Assembly: GCA_002440905.1 (NCBI GenBank) | Contig: DJWA01000022.1 | Span: forward strand, 1-39,863 | Length of the DNA stretch: 39,863 bases | Direction of reading: 5' to 3' | Source of the DNA: Candidatus Roizmanbacteria bacterium UBA6242 | GTDB lineage: Bacteria > Patescibacteriota > Microgenomatia > UBA1406 > GWC2-37-13 | Shown: piece by piece, positions 1 to 8,539 of the stretch | Layout: every line of letters starts with the position of its first letter | How positions within the stretch are numbered: the first letter of the stretch is position 1 | Translations under genes and position numbers: made by a program | The notes under the pieces: model-generated | What the model saw: only the letters and a program-made list of their open reading frames with translations | Told to the model about the DNA's origin: nothing | Database searches by the model: none

Positions 1-43
1 CATAGTTGGAAGCATATATACTAATAAAATATAAATAATTGGA

Positions 44-49
44 TATAAT
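44..49 (+). promoter_or_regulatory. -10 box, leaderless start of AI-2E transporter
   Basis: A perfect TATAAT ends exactly 6 nt before the ATG at 56. Transcription starting 7 nt after the box would begin on the A of the start codon. No Shine-Dalgarno is present between them. Confidence 0.6.
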
Positions 50-55
50 ACTATT

Positions 56-1033
56 ATGACAACCCAAAAAGTCGAGATTTCGTCAAGGACAATCATTTTT
101 ACGGTGTTTTTCCTTTTAGGACTGGGATTTCTGTGGCAGATAAAGGATTTAATATTCTCTCTTCTTATAGCTACTATCTTCGCCGGCGCCCTTAAGCCAG
201 CCGTCAATTATCTTGAAAGAGTCAAGTTGCCGCGAATACTGGCAACATTTCTGGTTTATTTCCTTTTTGTTTTTGTTTTCTTCTATATATTTACATTGAT
301 AATCCCCCCTCTGGCGACCGAGTTAGTTTCGTTATTTAAAAACTTACCCGGAATTATAAGAAATACCCTACCGACCATGGGATCGACCTTTGATTTTGAT
401 TTTTTCTCCCGTAACCTTCCATCAATCACCAACCAAACTTTTGAGTTTATCAAGGGGTTGTTTGGAAATGTTATATTCGTCTCATCGACGATGTTTTTCA
501 GCTTCTATCTCCTTTCTGAGAAAAACCTATCAAAAAAACTATTGGGAAATTTTTTCGAAGAACACGAGATTAGCCGGATTACTTTGGTCGCCGATAGAGC
601 TCAAAAAAGAATGAGTTCGTGGTTTTGGGGACAGATCATCCTTATGTTGGTCGTCGGTGGCCTGACATATATTGGCCTTTTCGCATTCGACATTAAATAC
701 GCTCTTGCCCTGGCGGTTCTTGCAGGGATTCTTGAGGTTATACCCAATCTTGGTCCGATCCTTTCGGCGGTTCCCGCCGTTCTTATCGGTTATTCCGTGT
801 CACCGATCTTAGGCCTATCAATGGTTGTCCTTTACTTTATCGTTCAACAGCTTGAGAATAACTTGATCGTACCGCTCGTAATGAAAAAAGTCACCGGTCT
901 CCACCCGATCGTTATCCTGGTCTCACTTATTGTCGGCGGTAAGATTGCCGGCGTTATAGGAGTAATTTTGGCGGTGCCTGTAACCCTACTTCTTGAAACC
1001 GTCATAATAGAATGGCATAGAATGACGCGCTAA
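56..1033 (+). CDS. AI-2E family transporter (membrane permease)
   Basis: A 325-residue polytopic inner-membrane protein of the AI-2E transporter family (PF01594; YdiK/PerM/TqsA relatives). Hydrophobic segments lie near residues 10-45, 58-88, 140-155, 190-250 and 255-315, fitting the family's eight-helix plan. The family-typical block GILEVIPNLGPILSAVPAV is near residue 230 and the QQLENNLIVPLVMKK block follows near 270. Members export small signals or ions; the substrate cannot be read from sequence. Length is near the family norm (about 340). The ATG at 56 is chosen because a TATAAT box sits 6 nt upstream. It is monocistronic and convergent with the next gene, with a 95-nt gap holding a direct repeat. 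Family assignment is firm, substrate unknown. Confidence 0.93.
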   Translation: MTTQKVEISSRTIIFTVFFLLGLGFLWQIKDLIFSLLIATIFAGALKPAVNYLERVKLPRILATFLVYFLFVFVFFYIFTLIIPPLATELVSLFKNLPGIIRNTLPTMGSTFDFDFFSRNLPSITNQTFEFIKGLFGNVIFVSSTMFFSFYLLSEKNLSKKLLGNFFEEHEISRITLVADRAQKRMSSWFWGQIILMLVVGGLTYIGLFAFDIKYALALAVLAGILEVIPNLGPILSAVPAVLIGYSVSPILGLSMVVLYFIVQQLENNLIVPLVMKKVTGLHPIVILVSLIVGGKIAGVIGVILAVPVTLLLETVIIEWHRMTR

Positions 1034-1039
1034 ACTTCT

Positions 1040-1131
1040 GTTTGCGGAGAAACCGCGGAATATATGCGGTAATTATTTAAGCTCACTTCAAAAAGGTTTG
1101 CGGAGATAATTAGGAAAATATGCGGTAATTA
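1040..1131. repeat. Two imperfect direct repeats between convergent genes
   Basis: Copy 1 (1040-1076) and copy 2 (1096-1131) share the blocks GTTTGCGGAGA and ATATGCGGTAATTA, separated by a variable stretch in each. Copy 1 also holds a weak 5-bp inverted repeat (ACCGC 1052-1056 with GCGGT 1066-1070) that could help end transcription of the AI-2E gene. Copy 2 runs into the stop codon of the minus-strand gene. Function unknown. Confidence 0.6.
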
Positions 1132-2964
1132 ATACGTTTGTGTCTCGCCTCTCCTTTTAACCATGTAGACAATAACCGCTCCTGCTGCAACTAGAAGCAA
1201 AACGATTAATCCGACTATAGCTATGAAACCCACGTTGGTTGAGGAACCAAGACCACCTTGATCGGGAGTTGCCCCCCCGTCATTGCCGAGTGGATTATTG
1301 GCCGCAGCTGCGGTTATAGCAAGCTTGGCTTCAATCTGTTCGTTTACTTTGGGATTGGCATATTTTGGCTTGAAGGCGCTAATGTTGTTTTCCTTCATGT
1401 AAGAGCCGTTATCAGCTAGAAATTTAGCCGTTGTGACCGTGATTACTCCGCCCACCGGGGTCGAATACCTGAGTTTATATGGCTGGAAGGGAATATAATC
1501 GGAATTGACGACGAAATAACCCTCTGCGTCGGCAGTCGTCTCATAATAGGCTTTCTTGGCAAAATCTAGATAAATCGACACTCTTGCGTTTGGTATAACT
1601 TCACCTTGAAAGTTATACGCATATCCCTCAAGATATGAGGGGATCGGATCCAATTTCAAGGTAGTCGACGAGGATTCTTGGGCTCCGACATCTTTGACTA
1701 TAAGGCTTTGGACAAAACCAAGTGCTTTACGCAATAGATTCTGTTTTTTTCCAGCAAGCGTCAGATCGACTTTAGTTGCTTCGACTTCACCAAAAGTTTC
1801 ATTAACTTCAACGTCAAAATCAGTTTGATCGATAACCGCCGTAAAGCGTCCTTTACCGTCGGCATTAACGGTTGAGACCAATCTATATCTTGTCTTAACC
1901 TCCGGATCGTTGACGTCCGGAACGACCGAATAAAAGTTAACAACCGCCAATGGGTGGCTAACACGCCCTTCGATCATAACACTACCTAATTTATCCGATT
2001 CATATATATATTCCATGACCTTAACTGGATTTGACGTCGATCCACCTTGGGCATCAACCGGGATATCGCGATGTTGGATTGTGCCGGTCTGGACGATTTC
2101 GGCTCCAGTCATAGTCGGATAGATGTCAGAATAAGCTTTGGTGTAGTTGGGATTGAGTGAAGCGATCGCCGGAAATGCGTATCCTGGCTTTTGGACCGAA
2201 AGCTTATAGGTACCATCAGGAACGACAAAGCTATAAGCCCCGTCTTCGAGGGTGGTTATGGGGTTTATGAGGGCGCCGCCCGGAACATCATTAGGATCGG
2301 CCGGGTTGACGTAACTGAAGATGCCATTGTCGCGTTTCTTCAATAGGGTAACCGAAGCGCCCGACACCGGTTCAAGATTCTGGCTGTCAAATATCCGCCC
2401 GTAAGGATCCCATGCAATAGTGACACATTTCTGCAGCGCAAACTCAAAGTCAAAAGTACCCAACTGCTCACCACCCTGGCCCATTTCAATATCCGGTTTG
2501 GGTTCAACCAGGTTGAGTCCGAGCCATTTCCTTTCGTGACTTCTCGTTGTCGCGTCCTGCCATATGACTGGCGCAAATGTGCCCGTTGGATTGCCGGGAA
2601 TCGGTTGAGTGATGGGAGTCTGTCCATTTGCTGCAAATAGTCCTTGGAATTTGTATCCTAAGCTTGCCGACATTTGCGAACCGCCATAGAGTTCCTTGTC
2701 GAGAGTGGGATTTCCAGTCGTACACTGCTGGCCGGCGTCAGTTGCTATACATTCGACAATAATGGTTTCGTGGTTTGGTAAGGGTTTCTCCCCAGGGGCA
2801 GCATTGGGTTTGATATAAAGCTTGGCGCGATGACCACCGCTCCGATCGGCTTCAAGACAGAACCAACGCTTGGTGGCAGCCGCTTCTTCCTGGGCGCGCA
2901 CACCGGTAACTAGATTTAGGGAAACAAAGAGAAGAAAAAAAGAGACTAGGATTTTTTTTAACAT
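1129..2964 (-). CDS. Large secreted, C-terminally membrane-anchored surface protein with carboxypeptidase-regulatory-like domains
   Basis: A protein of 611 residues from the ATG at 2964; a TTG 15 nt upstream also opens the frame, but the ATG sits 6 nt after a TATATT box. Residues 1-25 form a signal peptide ending near VRAQ. Cys pairs occur in the N-terminal 200 residues. Around residues 190-280 and 440-530 are beta-rich segments of the carboxypeptidase-regulatory/SdrD-B type (GASVTLLKK...GAYSFVVPDGTYKLSVQKPGY and ARVSIYLDF...AEGYFVVNS). The C terminus has a Gly/Ala/Asp-rich linker, one strong transmembrane helix near 575-600 and a basic tail KRRGETQTY. The design is a cell-surface stalk held in the membrane, outside face exposed. 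There is no LPXTG motif, unlike the two anchored proteins at the right end. Ligand unknown. It is divergent from the FAD enzyme gene. Confidence 0.8.
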   Translation of the reverse strand: MLKKILVSFFLLFVSLNLVTGVRAQEEAAATKRWFCLEADRSGGHRAKLYIKPNAAPGEKPLPNHETIIVECIATDAGQQCTTGNPTLDKELYGGSQMSASLGYKFQGLFAANGQTPITQPIPGNPTGTFAPVIWQDATTRSHERKWLGLNLVEPKPDIEMGQGGEQLGTFDFEFALQKCVTIAWDPYGRIFDSQNLEPVSGASVTLLKKRDNGIFSYVNPADPNDVPGGALINPITTLEDGAYSFVVPDGTYKLSVQKPGYAFPAIASLNPNYTKAYSDIYPTMTGAEIVQTGTIQHRDIPVDAQGGSTSNPVKVMEYIYESDKLGSVMIEGRVSHPLAVVNFYSVVPDVNDPEVKTRYRLVSTVNADGKGRFTAVIDQTDFDVEVNETFGEVEATKVDLTLAGKKQNLLRKALGFVQSLIVKDVGAQESSSTTLKLDPIPSYLEGYAYNFQGEVIPNARVSIYLDFAKKAYYETTADAEGYFVVNSDYIPFQPYKLRYSTPVGGVITVTTAKFLADNGSYMKENNISAFKPKYANPKVNEQIEAKLAITAAAANNPLGNDGGATPDQGGLGSSTNVGFIAIVGLIVLLLVAAGAVIVYMVKRRGETQTY

Positions 2965-2970
2965 AGTATT

Positions 2971-2976
2971 AATATA
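2971..2976 (-). promoter_or_regulatory. -10 box (TATATT), leaderless start of surface protein
   Basis: On the minus strand TATATT ends 6 nt before the ATG at 2964, the same spacing as in many genes of this window. It supports the ATG at 2964 over the upstream TTG. Confidence 0.5.
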
Positions 2977-3007
2977 CAATATATTACTTTTTGTTAATTC
3001 AAGTCAA

Positions 3008-4273
3008 ATGAAAATTGCAGTACTGGGTGGAGGAATCACCGGATTGACGGCCGCCTACCATCTTTCCAAAAAAGGCCACCAAGTGACCCTTATCGAAAAA
3101 GAAAAGGTATTGGGTGGACTTGCCGTCGGTTTCAAGGCTAAAGGTTGGGATTGGCACCTTGAAAGGGCGTATCATCATCTATTTGCCAACGACTACGATA
3201 TTATAAACTTTGCGAAAGAAATCGGATTCAATAAAATATTTTTCCGAACGCCCGTCACCTCTTCATTATACGAAGAACCCCGTGGCTACAAGATCCTCCC
3301 ATTGGATACGCCTATCGATTTGCTGCGTTTCCCCTACCTCGGTCTTATTGATAAATTGCGGGCCGGAGCTATCCTGGCATTTTTGAAGGTTTCACCGTTT
3401 TTGGGGTTTTACGAGCGAGTCACCTCCGAGGATTTTCTAAAAATTTCTATGGGTAAAAATGTTTGGAACAGGCTGTGGCAGACACTCTTTCGGGGAAAGT
3501 TCGGTGATTATGCGGGAATTATTTTGGCGTCTTTCATCTGGGCAAGGATCAACAAAAGGACGAAAAAACTCGGGTACATCGAAGGAGGATTCCAAGAATT
3601 CATAGACCACCTAATAGAAAAACTAAAAGGAGAGAAGGTAACGATTATGACCGACCACGAAATAATGGATATCAAGAAAAGGAGGGAAGGGTTTACTATC
3701 AGCGGTAAAGTTTATGACAAAGTTATCTCGACATTACCGACTCCCGTCATGGTGCGCCTTACAAAAAATGTTTTCTCGAAAAAATACTTGGAAAAATTTT
3801 CGAAACTCAAATACCTACACGCCGTAACTTTAATAATTGAGACCGACAAGCCAATACTTAATGAAACGTATTGGCTCAATATCTGCTCCGACAAAATACC
3901 CCTGATGCTTCTGGCGCAGCATACTAACTTTATCGACATAAAGCATTACGGGGGACGTAATATTGCCTATACGGGCTGGTATGTAAAAGGGGATGACAAA
4001 AAGTTGAGAATGGACAAAAAACAGATCTTGGAAATGGTCATGCCTTATGCAAGAAAAATATCCAAAAACAAATTCAAGGTCATAGACTACCACCTCTTCA
4101 AAGGCGCTTTCGCCCAACCGATTTTCGACCGCGAGTTTGCTAAAAACCGTCCCGGATTCAAGACGCCGATCAAAAACTTTTATGTCGCCAATCTTGACAT
4201 GACCTATCCTTACGATCGGGGGACAAACTATGCTGTCAAGCTAGGCCGTGAAGTCAGTGAAATGATACGGTAA
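3008..4273 (+). CDS. FAD-dependent oxidoreductase, amine-oxidase / protoporphyrinogen-oxidase fold
   Basis: 421 residues from the ATG at 3008. An upstream in-frame extension to 2870 is rejected because it overlaps the divergent signal-peptide gene and places the dinucleotide-binding motif 46 residues in. The N terminus is a classic Rossmann FAD site, VLGGGITGLTAAYHLSKKG, with the acidic end of beta-2 (LIEKEKVLGG) following. The C-terminal block NLDMTYPYDRGTNYAVKLG matches the second FAD-contact region of the NAD(P)/FAD-dependent amine-oxidase superfamily (PF01593/PF13450), which includes HemY, UDP-galactopyranose mutase and carotenoid desaturases. In CPR genomes such enzymes often sit among glycan genes, so a sugar or lipid substrate is plausible but unproven. 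The 3' end overlaps the convergent mutarotase gene by 20 nt. Confidence 0.85.
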   Translation: MKIAVLGGGITGLTAAYHLSKKGHQVTLIEKEKVLGGLAVGFKAKGWDWHLERAYHHLFANDYDIINFAKEIGFNKIFFRTPVTSSLYEEPRGYKILPLDTPIDLLRFPYLGLIDKLRAGAILAFLKVSPFLGFYERVTSEDFLKISMGKNVWNRLWQTLFRGKFGDYAGIILASFIWARINKRTKKLGYIEGGFQEFIDHLIEKLKGEKVTIMTDHEIMDIKKRREGFTISGKVYDKVISTLPTPVMVRLTKNVFSKKYLEKFSKLKYLHAVTLIIETDKPILNETYWLNICSDKIPLMLLAQHTNFIDIKHYGGRNIAYTGWYVKGDDKKLRMDKKQILEMVMPYARKISKNKFKVIDYHLFKGAFAQPIFDREFAKNRPGFKTPIKNFYVANLDMTYPYDRGTNYAVKLGREVSEMIR

Positions 4274-4994
4274 ACCTCAACTTCATTTCCCAAGTTTTAC
4301 CGGGTGCCACCACAATTTCTTTTCTTTTTATCGCCCCGGCAAGTCCCGTCACCGGCTCAAAACATACGAAATTATAATCAGGAGAATTCAAGGGTTGTGA
4401 CCAAATAACCATATGTTTGAAAACATTATTGGGAGTCGTGTCTTCGATTTCTATTGTCCGGTCGGGTAAAAATATTTTTGCGGATTTTGAAAACCTGTAG
4501 TCATTGTCGGGTGGGGATTTGTCCCAATCGAATTCAGACGCGTCAAATCCTTTAATCGCTTCTGTTTTTATTTTTCGCTTGTCCTTATGGTCGACATTGA
4601 AATACGGGTGAACAGCCGGGGCGATTTCCATATTCTCGTTCCCACGGTTTTTGACCGACATCAAATAATATAGATTGTTATTTTCCGAGATGGCGTTTAT
4701 GGTCACCAGGAAATCCTTTGGGTATTCTTTATCGGTAATATCTCTGATGTCATGACTATCCAACTCCATTGAGATTTCACGTCCGGAATCCCTGATTACC
4801 GTCCATTCTACGTCACGGGCAAAACCGTGTTTCCTTAAATCGGTTCCTGAATCACCCCAACAAGGGAATAGAGGCGGAATACCGGTTCTTTTTAAGGATG
4901 ACCCCTGATAAAGAATTTCCTTGGTTTTTCCATTTTCAGGATTGGTCGCGTGCCAACTGGTTATATATCCGCCGTATGGGTTTGCTTTTATCAT
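4254..4994 (-). CDS. Aldose-1-epimerase-like / hexose-6-phosphate mutarotase
   Basis: 246 residues, galactose-mutarotase beta-sandwich fold (PF01263), closest in motifs to the YeaD glucose-6-phosphate 1-epimerase branch. Visible motifs are GGYITSWHATN at the N terminus, PPLFPCWGDSG, then KHGFARDVEW with the first family histidine. VHPYFNV carries the catalytic His, and a C-terminal FEPVTG segment supplies the expected catalytic Glu. It would interconvert alpha and beta anomers of a hexose phosphate in the cytoplasm. It is the third gene of a minus-strand operon, 31 nt after the glucose-6-phosphate isomerase gene, which favours a phosphorylated sugar. It is somewhat shorter than typical family members (about 270-290). 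A GAGG sequence lies just upstream of the ATG. Confidence 0.85.
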   Translation of the reverse strand: MIKANPYGGYITSWHATNPENGKTKEILYQGSSLKRTGIPPLFPCWGDSGTDLRKHGFARDVEWTVIRDSGREISMELDSHDIRDITDKEYPKDFLVTINAISENNNLYYLMSVKNRGNENMEIAPAVHPYFNVDHKDKRKIKTEAIKGFDASEFDWDKSPPDNDYRFSKSAKIFLPDRTIEIEDTTPNNVFKHMVIWSQPLNSPDYNFVCFEPVTGLAGAIKRKEIVVAPGKTWEMKLRFTVSFH

Positions 4995-5025
4995 ATCCTC
5001 GTTGTCTCCGACTGATATTTAATCC

Positions 5026-6321
5026 TTATTGTGACAAAAATCTTCTTGTCTCTTTTTTGTATAACTCCACGTGAGGTTGGTCGAAAGCGTTGACCCCCAG
5101 AAGATTGGCCAACAGCATCATTTCGATCATCTTAAACTGGAGAAATTCCCCGTATGAATATTCGGAAAGGTCGTCAAGAACAATGTGGGTGAAAGGAATC
5201 TTCTGGTTTTCGTATGCGGCGACCGTGCCTTTAAGGATGGCCCCCATAATATTCGATAAAGATTTGCCGGCAATCTGGGGGACGAGCGTCTCATAATCCA
5301 TTGATTGGGGTACTCCTATTTTATTCTCCGAAATGGCTGAAACGAAAGTCGTCACTTTGTCCCTCGGTCCACCCAGATACAACTGCGTCACCGAATGCAG
5401 ATCGGTCGAACCGATCGAGACAGTTGGAGTGATGCCGACATGTTCTGTTTTACCATTTGAGTTTTTTTCCTTGCCAATGCTTTCGCCCATCAACTGACGG
5501 TACCATTTGCCGATCGATTCCAATTCCGGGTGGAAAAGAAAATTATCATTTATATTTTTACCTTTGCTGTAATGCTCAAAAAGGATTATGGCTGAGGCGG
5601 CGGCGGGATTTTCAAGAATATTTTCCGATAAGCAAACATCCCTCATATTTTTTGCGCCTTCAAGGAGCCGGTCAACATCAATTCCTGATGCCGACAACGG
5701 AAAAAGGCCAACTGGCGAAAATACCGAGTAACGGCCGCCGACCGTTTTGGGAAGATCGAGAACATGATACTTCTTGGTTTGCGATTGTTTGTAAAACTCC
5801 GAATCCTTGTCGGCCGTCACAACAATCCTGTCATTAGCGCCTTCTATAAGGGGACGAATCGCTTCGAAGTTGGCCAACGGTTCGGTCGTTTTACCCGACT
5901 TGCTAATCACATTTACAAGAAACTCTTCCTTTTCTGAAATTTTTTTCAGAAGCGATGCGGATTGGGAGACGAACTCGGGATCCGTCGTATCCAAAAAAAT
6001 AATTTTAGGGAACCTATCAGGATTGACAACGTCAAAATATCCAAACAAGGCATCGTAAATTGCCTTGGTCCCTAGATTTGAACCGCCGATTCCAATAACA
6101 AGAATGTATTTCAATTTTTGACTTTTGGTTTTTTTAACTATCTCCTTGATCTGTAGAAGAGAGTCTTTATTAAAAGGTAGATTGATCGAGCCTTCGTCGT
6201 TCTCGTAGTTATTTTTATCGGCTACCGACTTAAGATGTTTGAGATAGGACAATAAGATTTTACCTCTTTCCTCAATCTCGGTATTTGACAACTGGCAATT
6301 ATTCTCGAAATTAAATTTCAT
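5026..6321 (-). CDS. pgi: Glucose-6-phosphate isomerase
   Basis: 431 residues, the compact form of phosphoglucose isomerase found in Firmicutes and CPR. It interconverts glucose-6-P and fructose-6-P in the cytoplasm. Motifs in order are VIGIGGSNLGTKAIYDAL near residue 75, VISKSGKTTEPLANFE near 140 (SIS phosphosugar site), GGRYSVFSPVGLFPLS near 200, a catalytic-region block with Glu in RQLMGESIGKE near 280, and SEYSYGEFLQFKMIEMM near 390. It lies 13 nt downstream of the mannose-6-P isomerase-like gene and 31 nt upstream of the mutarotase, so the three are very likely cotranscribed and share the hexose-6-P pool. Confidence 0.97.
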   Translation of the reverse strand: MKFNFENNCQLSNTEIEERGKILLSYLKHLKSVADKNNYENDEGSINLPFNKDSLLQIKEIVKKTKSQKLKYILVIGIGGSNLGTKAIYDALFGYFDVVNPDRFPKIIFLDTTDPEFVSQSASLLKKISEKEEFLVNVISKSGKTTEPLANFEAIRPLIEGANDRIVVTADKDSEFYKQSQTKKYHVLDLPKTVGGRYSVFSPVGLFPLSASGIDVDRLLEGAKNMRDVCLSENILENPAAASAIILFEHYSKGKNINDNFLFHPELESIGKWYRQLMGESIGKEKNSNGKTEHVGITPTVSIGSTDLHSVTQLYLGGPRDKVTTFVSAISENKIGVPQSMDYETLVPQIAGKSLSNIMGAILKGTVAAYENQKIPFTHIVLDDLSEYSYGEFLQFKMIEMMLLANLLGVNAFDQPHVELYKKETRRFLSQ

Positions 6322-6334
6322 ATTTGTGATTGGA

Positions 6335-7471
6335 TTATTGGCGACCGGCGTATGCTTTCAATAGTACCGACCTCTTGCCAATGGGCTTGATGCTATAAGT
6401 TAAAACATTTTCCGGGATAAAGCAAGAGTGCCCAGCTGTGACGAGGACTCTTCCGTCACTTGCTGACACTTCAACCGAGCCGTCCCGGACAAATAGATGA
6501 ATAAATGTCCCATTGGTTTTTTCTTCAACCTCGCTGTCAAGTTCCAAAATGTCGAGAGAATAGTCCGAAGTCTTGATAAGCGAATTGCCGGCCCGATCGG
6601 GTGTCATTTTGGCAATGTCATTATGTTCCGGGTCGGTGTCCAGGTATTTAAAATAATCGTCGACATTAATTTCCCTTATCGACCCGTCGGACTTTATCTT
6701 GCCCTTATCAAAGGACCTGATCGTACAAACCGGATCCATTACATCTTTTTGAATTTCGTACAAGACATTACCCAAGGGATAGTTTTCAAGATCTTCTTCC
6801 CACGAATGGTGAATGCCGCCGGCCGAGGGATCGACTACTGAATGTTTCTTGACAACATGGGTATTCACGTATTGCCAGGGATTAACTTCCCGGACTAGTT
6901 CGCCGGCTTTTGCTTTGGCATCCGTCAAAGATAGTTTGTTATTTTTTACATCGCTGCTCAATCTTTTCATTTCCGATTCGATTTTTTTACAAGCTTTTTT
7001 GTATTCCTCAAGATCAATTCCTTTTTTAATTCCATAGGTCACCAAACCATCCTCAAAGTAATACCAGGTCTCGGGCTTAGGGAGCCAACGCTTATCTTTT
7101 AAACTTTTTTTGATATGTAGTTGAAATGAATTTCCGTTTGATTGGTTGAGTTTTATCAGGGGGATTTTTTCGGTAAGGCCGGTCACTTCGTTAAGACTTA
7201 CATAGTCGACATTTTCCTGATAACCGGTTTTATTAAAAACAGTCGGTTCGTCGGGCGATCCTAACTCCCCGACAAACCGGCTATCTGTCGACGCATTGAT
7301 ATTCAAAAGTAATTTCGAACCGCTGAAAAGCTCATAACTTTGGCCAATTTTTTTGCCGGAGAAATCATTAAAAGTCGACCAGTTTTTCATCTTGAGAATG
7401 TATTCTCCTCCCCAAGTAGGTTGCTCTATGAGTTTGGGGACAATTAGATATGGTCTTCTTATTTTAATCAT
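6335..7471 (-). CDS. Class I mannose-6-phosphate isomerase-like cupin enzyme
   Basis: 378 residues, related to type I phosphomannose isomerase (PF01238). The N terminus has the family opening PTWGGEYI. Candidate zinc ligands follow the family order: Gln117 and His119 in SFQLHIKKS, Glu134 in PKPETWYYF, and a His in GGIHHSWEED (221/222). A helical insert at about 150-195 is in the place expected for the family. The C-terminal half is a second cupin repeat ending in YAGRQ. The reaction would be mannose-6-P to fructose-6-P, feeding the pgi product 13 nt downstream. It is the first gene of the operon and divergent from the UbiA gene. Substrate could be another aldose phosphate; overall divergence from ManA is noticeable. 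Confidence 0.8.
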   Translation of the reverse strand: MIKIRRPYLIVPKLIEQPTWGGEYILKMKNWSTFNDFSGKKIGQSYELFSGSKLLLNINASTDSRFVGELGSPDEPTVFNKTGYQENVDYVSLNEVTGLTEKIPLIKLNQSNGNSFQLHIKKSLKDKRWLPKPETWYYFEDGLVTYGIKKGIDLEEYKKACKKIESEMKRLSSDVKNNKLSLTDAKAKAGELVREVNPWQYVNTHVVKKHSVVDPSAGGIHHSWEEDLENYPLGNVLYEIQKDVMDPVCTIRSFDKGKIKSDGSIREINVDDYFKYLDTDPEHNDIAKMTPDRAGNSLIKTSDYSLDILELDSEVEEKTNGTFIHLFVRDGSVEVSASDGRVLVTAGHSCFIPENVLTYSIKPIGKRSVLLKAYAGRQ

Positions 7472-7509
7472 ACAAATCGCGTATTAGTATAATATATAAG
7501 CGGATTTAG

Positions 7510-7515
7510 TATAAT
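7510..7515 (+). promoter_or_regulatory. -10 box of UbiA-family gene
   Basis: TATAAT at 7510-7515 lies 11 nt before the ATG at 7527, which would give a leader of only about 4-5 nt. Confidence 0.45.
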
Positions 7516-7526
7516 TCAAGTGAATC

Positions 7527-8447
7527 ATGAAAAACAATAAATTCTTCATTTATCTTAAAGCCCTTCGTGTTTCCCAATGGATAAAAAACTTCGTCGTTTT
7601 TACCGCCGTCATATTCTCGGGAAAGCTTTTTGATATGGATCTTTTGCTGCCTTCAATTTATGCTTTCCTTATTTTCTGTCTTCTGTCATCCACTTCCTAT
7701 GTCTTGAACGACATCATCGACTATCCTTATGACCGGAAGCACCGGATAAAAAGGTTTCGACCGATTGCCGCCGGACTCATCACCTTGCCGGAGGCGACTT
7801 TTATTGTTTTTGTGTTCACGATTGTCGCCCTCATCCTGGCGTTATTCTTCTCAATCCAATTCTTCGCATTGAGTCTTATGTTTATTCTTCTTCATTTTGC
7901 CTACTCGTTATATCTCAAAAAATATCCGACAATAGATATTTTTGCGATCTCCTTTTCTTTTATGATCAGGACATTCGCCGGCGAAGTGGCGACCGGTTAC
8001 CATATTCCAATCTGGCTGACTTTGACCATATTTTTTGTCTCGCTATTCATGGCTTCGGTCAAACGACACGCCGAACTGATCACCCATGGTGCGGATACGC
8101 GGGAATCGCTCTTTCGATATAAGGGACATCTTTTGGATTTTCTAACCCAAATTTTCGCGACCTCGACAATTATTGCCTATGCCACATATACCTATGTCGA
8201 AAAACCTCCGGAAGTTCATACGATCTTGTCTCCGCTCATGATCGATCTTTTTCCCGGGTTTGAAGCGAGAAAGTGGATGATGGTAACAATTCCGTTAGTT
8301 GTCTACGGCATCTCCCGTTACGCCCAACTTCTCTACGAACGCGACGAAGGTGAGCGACCCGAAAAACTTATAACGACCGATATACCCCTAATAACGACTA
8401 TCGTCCTCTGGGCAATAAGCATTGTGTTGCTCTTTTACGTTTTGTAG
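7527..8447 (+). CDS. UbiA-family prenyltransferase, decaprenyl-phosphate phosphoribosyltransferase-like
   Basis: 306 residues, about nine hydrophobic helices. The first conserved block, LRVSQWIKNFVVF, followed by YVLNDIIDYPYDRKHRIKRF and RPIAAGLI, carries the UbiA signature NDxxDxxxDxxH. The RPIAAG ending is characteristic of the branch containing the mycobacterial enzyme that transfers phosphoribose to decaprenyl phosphate (Rv3806c). The second Asp-rich region of the family is represented by SVKRHAEL near 175. In that branch the product is a lipid-linked pentose donor for envelope glycans. None of the partner epimerase genes is adjacent, so an envelope-glycan role is inference. It is divergent from the sugar-phosphate operon and followed by recA. 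Confidence 0.82.
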   Translation: MKNNKFFIYLKALRVSQWIKNFVVFTAVIFSGKLFDMDLLLPSIYAFLIFCLLSSTSYVLNDIIDYPYDRKHRIKRFRPIAAGLITLPEATFIVFVFTIVALILALFFSIQFFALSLMFILLHFAYSLYLKKYPTIDIFAISFSFMIRTFAGEVATGYHIPIWLTLTIFFVSLFMASVKRHAELITHGADTRESLFRYKGHLLDFLTQIFATSTIIAYATYTYVEKPPEVHTILSPLMIDLFPGFEARKWMMVTIPLVVYGISRYAQLLYERDEGERPEKLITTDIPLITTIVLWAISIVLLFYVL

Positions 8448-8459
8448 CATAAGAGTCCA

Positions 8460-8487
8460 TTGACAAAAAAACATATTCTGCTAGAAT
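8460..8487 (+). promoter_or_regulatory. Probable recA promoter (-35 and -10)
   Basis: TTGACA (8460-8465) and TAGAAT (8482-8487) are separated by 16 nt. The predicted start near 8494 leaves a leader of roughly 45 nt before recA. No recognisable LexA-type operator (CGAAC-N4-GTTCG or CTGT-N8-ACAG) is visible here. Confidence 0.5.
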
Positions 8488-8539
8488 TTTTTCAGGGGTA
8501 AACAATCGTTCCCTAATTAATATTTTTAACTTACGTTCT

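Noticed and set aside
2870..3007. N-terminal extension of the FAD oxidoreductase
   Set aside because: It overlaps the divergent signal-peptide region and puts 46 unrelated residues before the Rossmann motif; the ATG at 3008 gives the normal start.
8448..8539. SOS (LexA) box in front of recA
   Set aside because: No Gram-positive or proteobacterial LexA half-site pair is visible; only fragments such as CGTTC.
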